Numbered from the stretch's first letter, positions 30,969-42,230 are shown. The stretch is 48,036 nucleotides of DNA from Sphaerosporella brunnea (GCA_008704415.1 VXIS01000349.1:1-48036), one strand, 5' to 3'. Translations and numbers: made by a program. The notes: generated by a model from the sequence alone, not told the origin.

Positions 30969-32692
30969 GCTGCAAGTCGGGGAGGTTGCAGGAGGAAGAA
31001 GAACAGGAGGCGGAGGCGGAAAACCTCTTACTCCTCTTCCAACTAGATACTACTACTACATAGGCTGTCGTTGGTACATATAACCGCAGCTCCACGTCGT
31101 GATACTTATCTATTCATAGTCAGAAACATTCCCGCCAAGAAAAAAAAAAAACCAGGGAATTTTGTTGTCCGCCGTGCCCGCCGGAAGGGTTTCAGATATA
31201 GCACCTTTTATAGTGGCATTCAGTAGTAACAAGTACTAGCTATCTAACTAATGCGAAAGCGTTGTTGACCAAGAAACCATTTTCAATTACACGCGTGGTG
31301 AGTGGAGTGTACCGACTGGGCTAAGTCACGTAGGCTTAGTGACTTTGCCACATGGCGCAGTGACTTAGCCAGTGACGTAGCCCAGTCTCTTGCTTGCGAG
31401 TTTATGCGGTAGCTAGAGACTATTACACCAACGGCCCGTCTCACTTGATCGCAGCTTTTCGAGCGCACAAGAAATTGCAGGTGCATAAGCTCCTGTTCGA
31501 AAACCAGCTTAAGAGATTCGAAGCATTGCCAACATTCCCCCAGCAGACCGCCAAAGGGTGGAAGAGATGCTGCCCGGTCTCAGGGAGAGGCGGGGGGAAG
31601 GGGGGAACGATCATGAGTGGAGGAATAGGCAAACTACTCTACAGGGGAAGCGCTAGGGCCCTGATGCTATTATCCACCTCGGTGTTTGCCATCTCGCTGT
31701 CATTTGGTTTAGATTGATAAATATGGGGCTTTGAATGTTTAAGCTAGGGGATGAAGCACTGGCTGTCCAAAGGGGGACCCTTTAGAAAACTGTTTTCAGA
31801 GGTCAAGTTGGACGTTCTGTCTTTTTCCACTCCTGTTTGTATGCTCTTCTAACTACAATAATTCCTATCTGTGAGATTTATTGTTTAGCCAGAAAGCATT
31901 CAATTGCCTACATATTGATTTATCTTATTTATTGTATTATTCCTTCCGGCATGCAGCTATGGCAATTCAGGGGTAAAAAAATGCATTCAACTACCTACCT
32001 AGCAAGGTACTGAGTTAAGGAGGATGCCAGCATCGTACCAATGTATCCTGATTAAATCTTGTGTATGTGTACCTTGGAAGGAAGCTCTGGACAGCAGAAC
32101 ACAGTGGGTGAAAAACATCAACTGGAAGATTTTCAGCGTAAACACGCATACTCCAGCAATGTTCTGCTTGTTGACATAGACATGAAGGTTGAGCGCCAGG
32201 CATTGGGTGAGCAGATGGACGCGTAGCAAGAAGAAGACTTCGATTCGGGATCAGATTTGACGGATATAGAGTAGAGCGATATGTCGAAGGATGGTCACGG
32301 TGCGCGCGAGATCTGTACATAGCGAAACCAGAACCAGAATCTGATACCCGGGCCGGCTCGCCCATCAAAAACAGCTCGAGCTTTGCAGGCTCGGCTCGGC
32401 TCCACGAGCCTGGCACTCGGTCGAGCGGAGTCAACTCGAACGCACCCCTTGGCTCGACTCGAGCCGGCTCGTGTCCATCACTATATGCAAGTACTTGCTT
32501 TAGTACTTGGTATGCAATAAAATAACTAGACATCCCAACAAACCATCATGAATAAGTGTGATATGTACATAATATACAAGCAGGTTTTCGCATGGGCTCG
32601 GAAGCAGGAAAAAGAACGCTACAATGTGCAAACTCGAAGATAGAAGAATAGAAATCAAAGACAATGGAAAACGACCCAATCCCTGGAGATCA
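30969..32692. other. Intergenic region with a small inverted-repeat element and a GGCTCG-rich patch
   Basis: About 1.7 kb with no supportable gene. It holds the element at 31312-31409, AT-rich DNA at about 31730-31990, and a patch at about 32349-32471 dense in GGCTCG/CGAGCC, with GCCGGCTCG at both ends. The right end is the 3' flank of SPT6. Confidence 0.5.
31312..31409. mobile_element. 98-bp MITE-like element, left arm shortened
   Basis: Flanked by TA on both sides (31310-31311, 31410-31411). The right end, from GCCCAGTCTCTTGCTTGCGA to TTTATGCGG, is identical to the right arm of the element at 37889-38014. The left end goes directly from CCG to ACTGGGCTAAGTCAC, missing about 20 bp of the arm. 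The core shares the motif GTGACTTTGCCACATGGCGC with its relative. Confidence 0.75.
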
Positions 32693-35600
32693 TTATCTTC
32701 GAGGACCTCCCGTATTACCCCGCTGGGACATGTGCGTGAACATAGTCTTGAAGCCCTATACAAGAAGTATGGTTAGTCAATTGGTGCGTAGCAGGTACCA
32801 GAGAGGAGCGTACATTACAAAGCGTGATGACATCTGGATAGCTGGTATCACGGAGTTGGTATGCGCCTGGAATCACCCTCACCGGCTGATGAAAAGAGTT
32901 GAGTCAGCATCGCAGCGGGTAATTTGTGAAAGATGGAAACATACCCAGCAACCCAGATTCGCCCTCAACGATGCCTTGAACAGGAGCAAAAAGAATCCCG
33001 GCCTCTTCGAATCCAAACAAAACGCGTAGCTGGAGCGCTTTGGATTTGCCTCGCAATACTTCTCAAGCCATTTCTCGGTATCCTCCTTCGAGCCACCCTG
33101 AAACTTTGAGTTATTGCAAAGCTCGTCTATCTTACGTGCCATCGATTTGACGTGGTTGACAATCAACTCGTCTAGATCGCTGTAAGAGTACTTTCCATGG
33201 ACTCTTAGAGTGCGACCAACAGTAAACTCGTTGAGCTTGTCCAGTTCCAAGACATCGATGTGCTGGTAAATACCGTCGCCGACCTTCCAAGTAACGGCGA
33301 TATGATCCGGGCCATTGGAAGATGGTCGAATCACAGCGTCACCACGAGATCTGCCAGCCAGGAACTCTTCCGCTTGCCGGCTGTTGTAGGGTTTAAACAG
33401 AGGATGTTTAATGACTCGAGCGGTTCTGATCTGTTCCTGGTTCTTGACAGACAATCGCGCTTTATCCTTCTCCTCCATTTCATCGTCCCACTCCTCCTGT
33501 GGTGCATCAAGCGGCGGACGCCGTGGTTGTCGAATTTTCTCTTCGCGGAGAGAGAGCTCACAATAGAACGTCTTCCTGCTAAGACTCTCGATTCTGGCCT
33601 GGACTGTCTGGCCAACGTGGTAGAAGTGGGACGGCCTCATGTTGATGGCTTCGATAGGCATCTCTTCGAGCCCGACGTTGCCTTCGATGCCGCAATCGAG
33701 GCGCGCAGAGATATAGCGATCGGTGACACGCCGGATTTTGACTGCCACGACCATCTTCTCATCCAACGTCTCCTTCGTCTCACCAGTTAGCATGACGAAA
33801 ACCTCGTCGATTGGCATGCGCTGGAATTTGGAGCGCAATTCTTCGTATGGCTGTTGGAGCTCAGCTCTGATGGTCTCCAACGTCGCACGTTTCCTCTGGT
33901 TGAAGTTCTTTTCGAGTTCCTCGGCATATTCTTCGAGGATTAACTCATTGAGCTTCTCGACATTACCCTTTATCAGGCGGTTGATGACTCCACCCTTCCC
34001 GTTGTTCTGGACAATGTGGGCAACATCCTCTTCATCGAAGTCGAGTGCATCCGCAGCCATTTTGCGCCCCAGCTCATAGGCTTCTGGATGAACTCGCGTG
34101 TTGTCGAGATATTCGGCATCTCGATCAGTCTTGGTGAATGGGATAATCAAGAAACTGGCCGCGTTTTCGAAAACCTTTGGACCAAGGATTGGAGGATCGC
34201 CCTTTTCTTGGTCACCAAGCACCAGGTAATCGCGGTTAGGGATTTTCCCACCCTATCGAGGGGGTTAGCTTCATGTACTGCAATTTCACGACGGAAGTAC
34301 TCACACATGAAGATATAATCTTCAGAACGTGGGATGCTTTGCGAGGACCAAGACCACAAACATATGGCAAGAGGTTGGCAACATAGGGCGAGGTAACAGC
34401 TTCATTGATGTAGACACCGCAGAGATTGACCATGTTCACCATCGCAATCTCCAACGATTTCCAAAGCTTGTCGGGATTCAGAAGCTTCTGCACTGGATGG
34501 AACGGGATCGAAGCAACGTCTTTACCCAACGCAGCATATTCAAGCAAGGGACTCTGCACATACCGGGCCAGGGCGCAACAGTATCGAACAAGCGGAGCGA
34601 ATTCAGGATGTTCAAGCTTAGCGCGATCGCTGTGCTGGTAGAGGCGGGCGACCTCATCGTTGATATAGACGACTTCGATGAGTGACCTGCCATCCTCGCC
34701 CTCATCTTGAACAGTGATGTTGTGGTCTTCAACAAGTTTGTTCAAATCTTCGAAAAGACGGCTGGTTTGAACGCTGAAACCGGACACACCGATAACATCT
34801 GGTCGTTTGTCTCTGATCGCCTGTGCAATGATCTCCCGGTTGGCCTCGTTCTTCAGGTCGTCGACCTTGAGAGAACTATGGAATCGCCCATCTTCATCGA
34901 GAAATACACCAACGATGGCATCGCGACCCCATTCGCCATGTCCGTTGGAAAACGTGAAAACTCGAGATAACTCTCCAAAAGCCAAGTTTTTCGGCTTATA
35001 CGGTGCTTGGTCTAATCTCTGAAGAATAGTTAGTACATTTCAATCAAGAAGATGGAGGGCAGTACCTTAGCAAAAATCTGGGTGATTTCTTTGGCAATTT
35101 CGTCCTCACACGCGTTCCTCAATTCGTCTCTTAACTGCTTTTGGAACATGATAGTGAGTTTCTCCATTGCCATGTCTACTACTTCCTTGCGTACTCGGTT
35201 CCAGGCCTCTGCGACTTCGCTGTAGTTGTCGGAAATGATATATTCATATAGTTCTCGTGCAATTCTATTGGAATCGCGAAGCTCGTAGATGATTTCGATC
35301 AACCCGTCACTCTCTGCCTTCAGCATTTTCAAGTAACGAGATGGGTTTGTCGCTATGGCCTGTAGCGACTGATTCCTCAGGTACTTGAACTCGTAGAACT
35401 GATGGTGATCGTCAATTGCCTTGACACCTTTTTCAGTGACATTGACATGAACGACTGCCTGAGTGAACCATCGCGCCCGCATGGCGTGCCTCATCCTGGG
35501 GTTCATGTATATCTCTTCGGCCATCATCCTCTTGGCGGCAAGCATTGCCTGTTCCCCAGTAGGGAAGTCGGGGAAATCAACGAAGCCATCAGCTATTTCC

Positions 35601-37201
35601 TCAGGAATGCGATCTGCATCGTCGGCGAACTCGCGCTTCTTCCCGACTTGAACATTGATGGAGAACTGGTCTGAAGATATGCCGAAAGCCGTCACAAGGC
35701 CATATACCTTTCCTTGGCGAATGCGCTCGAAAACGGACTTTCCGGCACCTGGCCGTCGGTGACCCGGACGGGAAGAGTCCATGGATTGGACCTCCTTGAC
35801 CTGCGTTTGATATTGAAAATGAACATAGTCAAGAAGATCCTGGATATGATCACTCATGGTTCCTAAGCGAAGTCGTTCCTCCACCACTGGGTCCTCTTCG
35901 ATACCGGCTTTCGTCCTAAGCGATTCATATAACCTCTTGAAATGATTACGCTTTTCCAAGAAGGCTCTGAATTGGAGATCCAAATCCAGGATTTGCCAGA
36001 GATCCTTCTCCAATAACAACCGCTCGGAACGCAGGTCATATCTCGGCTCGCCGTCCTGAACATTTCTGCGAGGAATCTTTGTGGCGTGTATGAGATAATC
36101 GCGACGTTGGTGGTACACAAATGGCACTTCGTAATTATCGACAACAAAGAATCGAAGCACGTTTTTGACAGCTTCCATGAACGGCTCCTCAAGATCAATA
36201 TCGAATCGCTTCTTCGCGAGCAGGGTAGACGAGATCCAGTTTCCTTCTTCGGCCAGCTCTTCTGGTGTGATTTCCAGACCTTTAAACGGCTTTCGCGCAA
36301 GCTGAAATCGTTCAGGCTCGTCCTGCCATCTGATAGCGTTATCCTCATCGGTAAGAAGACGCTCCTGCAGTTCCGAAGGCTCAAAGACATCCTTAAGCTG
36401 CAGGTCGTGCGTGCGTTCCTCCATCTCCGCTGTATCCGTTTCAAGCACCAGTGCCTCCTCGTAATCGCCCAGACCGAATATCTCGTCCATGTCGCCCATG
36501 GCCCCATCTCGAAGCCCAAGGGTTTCCGTATCGACGTGGCGCACACCACCTCGCCGGCGAGAGATGAGTTCATCACCACTTCCCATCCGGCGATCTTCAT
36601 CGTCCGAGGAATCGTTTTCGATAAAGTCGTCGAACTCGTCAGCGCGACGGTTGTTGCCATATCCGCGGTCCTCGTCTTCAAGCTCTCCAGGCGCGTCCAT
36701 CTCTTCATCGGAAAAAATGTCATTTAGTCCTCGGGACTCCTGTCGCCCACGTTCCTCGCGACCCCGCTTCAGACGCTTGAATTGGCTCTAAACACGGCGT
36801 GTAAGTCGTAGTAAACGAAGACGAAGACAAAGCATGCATACCCTATTACCCCTGCCGCCCTCCCCGTTGTTCTCAAGCATGAGATCTAAATCCTCGTCGT
36901 CGAGACCGTCATCTTCTTCCTCATCCCTGTGGCTCCGTCTGCGCTTCTTCCTGCGCTTTACCTTTCCTATCGCGCCGTCCTCCATATCCTCGTCCTCCTC
37001 CTCTTCATCATCCACGATGAAGCCATCGCGGACCTTTGCGATTTCTTCATCATCGTCGTCGTCTTCTTCCTCGCTGCTGTCGTCGAAATTTTCGGCGCGC
37101 TTATGCTTCCCATTCGCCTTTGGTCGCGCCTCGCCGGTCTCCTCGTCGAACTCTTCATCCTCATCGGGATCTAGGGAAGCTTCTCGCTCTATGTAATCCA
37201 T
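32693..37201 (-). CDS. SPT6: Transcription elongation factor Spt6
   Basis: Histone chaperone and elongation factor that travels with RNA polymerase II and restores nucleosomes. Six exons, 37201-36842, 36787-35066, 35018-34305, 34252-32945, 32885-32814 and 32755-32693, give 1412 residues, the usual size. The order is an acidic N-terminus (residues 1-110, with Asp/Glu runs and KRRKKRRR), FNDIFSDEEMD-type block written here as LNDIFSDEEMD, the Tex-like core with helix-turn-helix and YqgF-like parts (RDAIVGVFLDEDGRF, DVIGVSGFS), the helix-hairpin-helix (YVCGLGPRKASHVLKII), an S1 domain (DRYISARLDCGIEGNVGLEE) and tandem SH2 domains (HPLFKPYNSRQAEEFL onward). The end is GFKTMFTHMSQRGN and a few residues more. 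Introns are 48-68 nt with CTAAC-type branches. The final two exons are only 24 and 20 codons. Confidence 0.95.
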
Positions 37202-37888
37202 GATGATGATGTTGAATTGGGTGATATATTACGCAACTGCTGGTGGTTGTGGTAGGCGTGTGTGAGGAAAAGAACTATAGTTCGAGAAGTGGATGGTGTC
37301 AACCTTTATAGGGTTCGGCGCGAGCCATTGAAAAATGGCTATGGACCTCGTGAATTGGTTCTGGCAGGAGCTTGCCACGCGCGAAAGATAAGTTCGTTTC
37401 TGACAACTATTTACCCGGCTAACCTTCAGCACGCGTTAGAAAATGGAAGCATCTCACATGAAAAATGTTAGCATTTGCTTAGTCAGTCAGGCCCAATTGT
37501 TCCTTGGAAATGGAAACTCCACATCTGTTCTTTTCTTAACGTAAGTTGCACCCTTAATTACCCGCCACGGGGGAGGTCGAGTCGACTACGTCTACGAGTG
37601 TCTGAGGAGTAGGCAGCGTAGAACGTGTCTAAGAGGCTTTGAATGCAAGCAATGGGCAAAAGTGAGGGAGAAGTCGCGGTCGGCCTGATCATCATAGCGG
37701 GGCCACAAAACACCAACCAGCCGACGAATATTGGTTTTCATTGCCCTTTATACTCTACAGCCAGGAATGTAAACATATATCCCTAGCACAGTGAAGAGTC
37801 TGTTAAACAATGTTTTGACCAATCATGACCAGCAGATCTGTTGCCGGCATGAAAAACAGTGCTAGGTAATAACTCACCCTTGGCAATA

Positions 37889-38014
37889 CCGCATAAACTC
37901 ACAAGCAAGAGACTGGGCTACGTCACTGGCTAAGTCACTGCGCCATGTGGCAAAGTCACTAAGCCTACATGGCGCAGTGACTTAGCCCAGTCTCTTGCTT
38001 GCGAGTTTATGCGG
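37889..38014. mobile_element. 126-bp MITE (element A) with about 32-bp inverted arms
   Basis: The outer arms begin CCGCATAAACTCRCAAGCAA, with one difference between the arms, and continue with GAGACTGGGCTA. TA flanks both ends (37887-37888, 38015-38016). The core carries GTCACT and CATGTGGCAAAGTCACTAAG, shared with 10876-10990 and 31312-31409. The right-hand TA is also the left boundary of the next element. Confidence 0.88.
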
Positions 38015-38016
38015 TA

Positions 38017-38758
38017 CCGTACTATCGCGTGGCCCCCAGCTGCGTTTTCTCCCCAGTTGCGCGCTGAGATGTACGCTGGCTGGCTCAGAAATACGTGGGT
38101 AGCTTTGGCGGGGACCTCGCGTAGCAACCACCACCCAGAAACGTTGCCCGTTGCCATGCGTATTTCTGAGCCAGCCAGCGTACATCTCAGCGCGCAGCTG
38201 GGGAGAAAACGCAGCTGGGGGCCACGCGATAGTATTATCTCGGCCATAAGGCAATTTCGACGGCGCGAAACTAGTGAAAGGTGGTGGGCGAAGAAAATCT
38301 TAGCGCGTGACGTATATGGAGACGCGATGGAGACGGCTCACGCCGCAACATCTCTCTGCGACACATCCTTTAAAGAACTCCACCAGAATTTATTTCAAGT
38401 AACTGTGTGCAGTATCCCGTTGCAAAAATAGACCGCTGATCTAAAACCCAGGCTCCAGTTAACCGTGAGCGCACCGGTCCGGCAAGGTAGACAAACCAGC
38501 ACTACTTGTTCCACTGTTTTTGGCTCCAAAATGGGCAATTACTGAAGCGCAGTGTTGCTGGCTGCTGTGTGAGGTTGCTGCTGAGGCGTTGGCTGGGGCA
38601 GTATGGTCTCCTTCTCGATGCTGTTTAAGGGTTTCTGTCACGCGAACTTTACTTACTAATTTTTTCTTCACCCACCACCTTTCTCCAGGCGCCTCCTTAC
38701 TGGTCGGCTTCCACTAGTTTCGCGCCGTCGAAATTGCCTTATGGCCGAGATAATACGG
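38017..38758. mobile_element. Larger TA-flanked inverted-repeat element (element C), interrupted by element B
   Basis: After removing the insertion at 38022-38232, the left end reads CCGTATTATCTCGGCCATAA and on to GGCGCGAAACTAGTG. The right end, 38714-38758, is its inverted copy and stops at TACGG before TA (38759-38760). A second matching block, GAAAGGTGGTGGG, lies further in on both arms after an offset of about 30 bp. The net length is about 530 bp. There is no coding frame of note. Confidence 0.8.
38022..38232. mobile_element. 211-bp MITE (element B) nested inside element C
   Basis: The arms are about 75 bp each (38022-38095 and 38158-38232) and begin CTATCGCGTGGCCCCCAGCT from the outside. 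TA flanks both ends (38020-38021, 38233-38234). The insertion point is a TA four bases inside the left end of element C. The arms are almost identical. Confidence 0.88.
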
Positions 38759-39573
38759 TACACTGGCGACAGTGTAAATTGTAATATTCGACTCCTAAGT
38801 CAAAAACTGTGTTCTTACCTCGGTTGCACGCCACTTGATTATGTAAGTTCGAGTGCTTAGACTTAGAAGTCCCTGTCGAGTGACTTCACATGAAGGGCTC
38901 TTCACCCAAAAAAATAGGGCGGTTTTTTGAGAATCGACCTACTCGGTCTATTTGGCATGCCACCTGCTGTATTTCAATATCATTATAAAGCCTCAGGAAA
39001 GGGTACAAAAACACAAGAAACAAAATTCTATTCTGAATAGTTTTTCGGGTTGATATCTTGAGGTTGCGGCCTCCATACCAGTCGCGACCCTGCCTTTGCA
39101 CACCCGCTGTTACGCAATGATCTCTGGAACAGTAAGTAAGAAGATGTATGCGTGTATGATCTAGAAGAGAAAGCGGCCTCGCTAGCTATATCCGCCATGC
39201 ATTGCAAGGTGACAATGGACGTCTGAGGTTCCTCTGGCCTCTCCTGCGGCGGACTGTGCGAGTACTACCTAGATTCCTAGATGTGGTGATGACTCCCCTT
39301 CTGGCGGGGTTGGCTGTTGGAGTGGGTGCGGGTGTGGGACCGGTATTTTCAACCTGTCCATGGTACGCTGTTTCAAATATTTTGTCTACAAACACCTGTA
39401 CACCGCACTTTGACCCATATTCCGGAAATCACGAGTCAATTATAATTTTTCACTATCAGGTACCATATTTTCGCGATCTGAATACCCCTAGTGCTCTATT
39501 GCAGCCCCGATTATAGAGTCACAAAATCCCCTCTTCCCAAACCAGGCACTTATCAACACATTGAATCCCCCCC

Positions 39574-40035
39574 TCAAAGCGCCGCCTTCGGCATCACAGC
39601 CAGCTTTCCGAGTCCCTCCTTCATCTTAGCTTCCAACGCTTTAACCGGCCTTCTACTCTCCCTGTCCACGAAGACATGCACGAATCCTCCAACTGCGCAA
39701 GCCCTATCGTGAGCCTGCCGAAAGAACCCAACCTCGTAGATGACACTACTCGTGCCTAGCTTGTCAACCCGCAATCCCAACTCGACCAGCTCGGGAAAAG
39801 CCAGGCTCTCAAAATAGCTGCAATGACTGCTAACCACAAGCCCGATCTGCGCTGAATTGGTATCTGTTGGCTGAAGCCCGCAATGTTCGATCAGGTAGCT
39901 GTTTACCACGCTGTCGATGAGGAAGTTGTAGATGCTGTTGTTGAGGTGTCCGTATTGATCGTTGTCACTCCATCGCGTCCGATACACGAGAAAGAACCGA
40001 TAATCGGAGCGTTTGCGGTATTTCGGAGCCGACAT
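39574..40035 (-). CDS. 4HBT/hotdog-fold acyl-CoA thioesterase family protein
   Basis: Probable acyl-CoA thioesterase of the 4-hydroxybenzoyl-CoA type. A single exon of 153 residues, the normal length for one hotdog domain. The active-site region is WSDNDQYGHLNNSIYNFLID (about 22-41), where the Asp is the usual catalytic residue and the following helix begins at HLNN. Later blocks GLVVSSHCSYFESLAFPELV and GTSSVIYEVGFF form the strands of the hotdog sheet. There is no clear targeting signal. The gene is the last apparently normal gene before the transposon-rich right end. The acyl substrate cannot be predicted. Confidence 0.88.
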   Translation of the reverse strand: MSAPKYRKRSDYRFFLVYRTRWSDNDQYGHLNNSIYNFLIDSVVNSYLIEHCGLQPTDTNSAQIGLVVSSHCSYFESLAFPELVELGLRVDKLGTSSVIYEVGFFRQAHDRACAVGGFVHVFVDRESRRPVKALEAKMKEGLGKLAVMPKAAL

Positions 40036-41038
40036 GACTCTAAGATCGCCGTGACGAAGATGATGGTTAATAAGTCCGAGCAGTGAGCAAGTGGTTCATC
40101 AGTGTTTGTGCAAGACTGAAGCTGGGCCGAGGTTCCTGCTCGAGAGCCGCATGTATAACTCTGCCGGTGACTTCGCCACTGCGCGGGATAAGGATTTCTA
40201 CGGTAACGTAAGCCAGGTAGAGTGCCGGACACTTAGTCGGGGTAGCGCCTTGGCGAAGTCTTGGCAAGTTCAAAATGCTGTCCTTGATTAATAAGCAGCG
40301 AGTGATGTCATGTGTGCTCCCGCTAGTCCGTCTTGCTACTCAACCGCTCGAATTTTTCGCTCAATTCTCACGATTTTTGACTTGCTGGAATCCTCTCTTG
40401 GCGCTCTATCGAACCGGAATATCGACGCTGACGCGCCGAGCTATGTTGATTGTTTGTTTGCAGTCATGTATTGTCACTCGTCTCATGCTATTCCAGATTA
40501 GGTATGGTAGATTACTTGAGCCGCACAGAACCGCCTTCAAAACGACCCCCCGTCACCAAAAAACATGTGACTTTCTAGCCTTTATAGCTCCACAACCACG
40601 CCACCAAATTGAATTTAGAAGCTTACCTATCGCTCTTTACACGCTACTTTATCGTTCTTAGGCTCTTATATTTTTTTGTTGTGGTGCGGCATAAAGGTCG
40701 GCGTTGGGGGGTTGTTGTGCGTGTTGACCCCCCTGCCACGCTACCCCGACTAAGTGTCCTGCACTCTAGAAGCGAGACGTCAGGGATTAGCGAGACGCCT
40801 CCCGATGCCACCACACACAAAAAAAATCGTATTTCCACAACCACGCTACATACAAAAAATCCAAAGCATGCAAATGATAGAGAAGACGCAAGCAAGACTG
40901 GAGAGCGATCCTATCGAGCGTGATCAGACCTGTGGCACAAAAATCGTGGTTTTCTCCGTACCTTAGTTACTTCTTCCGGGTTCTGAGGTCCACTGCTAAT
41001 GGTCAATCAGGGTGCCTTCTATTTGATGTGTGAGGGGT
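40036..41038. other. Intergenic region dominated by a TA-flanked element
   Basis: Promoter of the thioesterase gene, then the element at 40220-40766, then about 270 bp of A-rich DNA without a visible gene. Confidence 0.5.
40220..40766. mobile_element. 547-bp TA-flanked element with about 29-bp inverted ends
   Basis: The left end GAGTGCCGGACACTTAGTCG, continuing GGGTAGCG, matches the inverted right end with one difference (CCGGAC versus CAGGAC). TA lies at 40218-40219 and 40767-40768. The interior has no meaningful ORF. The shape fits a non-autonomous or deleted Tc1/mariner/pogo-type transposon. Confidence 0.75.
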
Positions 41039-41357
41039 GTTGAGGACCACGGGGGGTCGTGAAGGTCTTGCTGGAGGTAGGGGAGTTGCGAGCATCTCCT
41101 CATCAGAGCTAGAGTTCGACCAGTCATTAGGTACTAGCCTGACAGGTGTCCCTGGTGGGGCGTTGGTGATCCAGGGAGCTCAAAACAAACTCTTGTTTTT
41201 CGAGGGGGTGTGGGCACTGCTTGAAGTCCTGCTGGGAGAGCTGTTGGGGTGTCGGAAGCAGCATGTTGGGAATTGCGGTGATGGAGTTTGATCTTCTTCT
41301 CATCTATCTCCTTGATGGACTTAAGAGCCTCGGCACCGGTAATTACTGTTGCTGATG
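41039..41357 (-). pseudogene. Degenerate ORF remnant, possibly a transposase C-terminus
   Basis: The minus strand reads ATVITGAEALKSIKEIDEKK and then a Pro/Thr-rich stretch in one frame. It continues in another frame (PPGTPVRLVPNDWSNSSSDE, then EEMLATPLPPARPSRPP), so a frameshift lies near 41175. The first block resembles, from memory, the C-terminal end of fungal pogo/Fot-type transposases. This is an impression, not a domain match. No complete gene is present. Confidence 0.35.
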
Positions 41358-41489
41358 AAAACTATAGGGGGTGGTGGTATCGAATCAATTGCATGCCGGA
41401 GGAAGAGAAGCTCCCCCTCGCCTCGACCCTCTACAGAAAAAACTAGAAAACTAGATACACTGATCCATACTCGACCCGACGGGCGACGC

Positions 41490-41972
41490 ACGACGGCCAA
41501 ACTACGCTCAGGCGGCTCTCCAACGCTTGCAACATGACAAACCTGGCCCAGGACAATGGCTATTACCGCGCATTGCCCACGCTGAAACGCGGCTCCTTGA
41601 GCGTGGCTGGACCACAGAATACCACTGGGTCCCCAGCCATGAAGGCATCCTGGGCAACGAAGTGGCCGACAGGGTAGCCAAGGAAGCTGCAACAGGGCGT
41701 CTTGACAGATCCCCTCAGACTCACGTCACAACGCTGGCACACATCAGTCGGAAGGTCACAATTGCCAAGAAACAGGATCGAAATGCCTGGCTGGCGCTAC
41801 AATGCAAGTCTAAGAGCTACTACAAGCGCAAGAGAGTGTGGGATGCCAAAGCGGCAAAGGCCCCCAAGGCGCTGGCGTCGCGATACTACCAGCTACGGCT
41901 CAATAAAGCACCAACGGCCCCATACCTGCTATGGACAAATAGACGGACGGACGACACCCTGTGGTACACGCC
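41490..41972 (+). pseudogene. RNase H-domain remnant of a non-LTR retrotransposon
   Basis: The frame encodes the end of an RNase H domain as found at the C-terminus of fungal Tad/I-type LINE polyproteins. The hallmark block is WVPSHEGILGNEVADRVAKE, with the conserved His, Asn and Asp of the fold, preceded by GQWLLPRIAHAETRLLERGW. After it, LLWTNRRTDDTLW should lead into a Cys/His finger but instead runs into TATACAG-rich DNA. The upstream reverse transcriptase is absent. The fragment is a 5'- and 3'-truncated relic. Confidence 0.8.
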
Positions 41973-41982
41973 TCGGTATAGA

Positions 41983-42180
41983 CCATCTATACACCCAATC
42001 TATACAGCGCGCCTGTATAGAACGAGGCCACTGGCGTTATACAGACCTTTATACAGAGTTTATACAGAGTTTATACAGTATTCAATACAGAATCTATGCA
42101 GCGCCCAGTGTATACAGCGCTTGGCCAGCAAATCATCGATTGCGCACTTATACAGCGTTTATACAGCGTTATACATGGAA
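41983..42180 (+). repeat. Cluster of TATACAG motifs
   Basis: About eight direct copies of TATACAG, one inverted copy (CTGTATA) and several one-base variants in under 200 bp. They are often preceded by TT and followed by CG or AG. Spacing is irregular, so this is not a clean satellite. It begins exactly where similarity to the retrotransposon ends. Confidence 0.75.
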
Positions 42181-42230
42181 CGTGACTGTAAATTGATTAT
42201 GTAACGACAAAAAACCTCCGGCACCCAATG

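Larger units (their letters stand above)
37202..39573. other. Intergenic region with nested transposable elements
   Basis: Upstream DNA of SPT6, then the element cluster at 37887-38760, then about 800 bp without recognisable content up to the 3' end of the thioesterase gene. Open frames across the inverted repeats are by-products of those repeats. Confidence 0.55.

Noticed and set aside
37930..38431. Frames of 90-140 codons over the element cluster
   Set aside because: They arise from the inverted repeats themselves (the same peptide appears on both strands).
39202..39516. 104-codon plus-strand frame with a hydrophobic stretch
   Set aside because: It lacks an ATG near the start, has no homologous look, and overlaps the 3' flank of the thioesterase gene.
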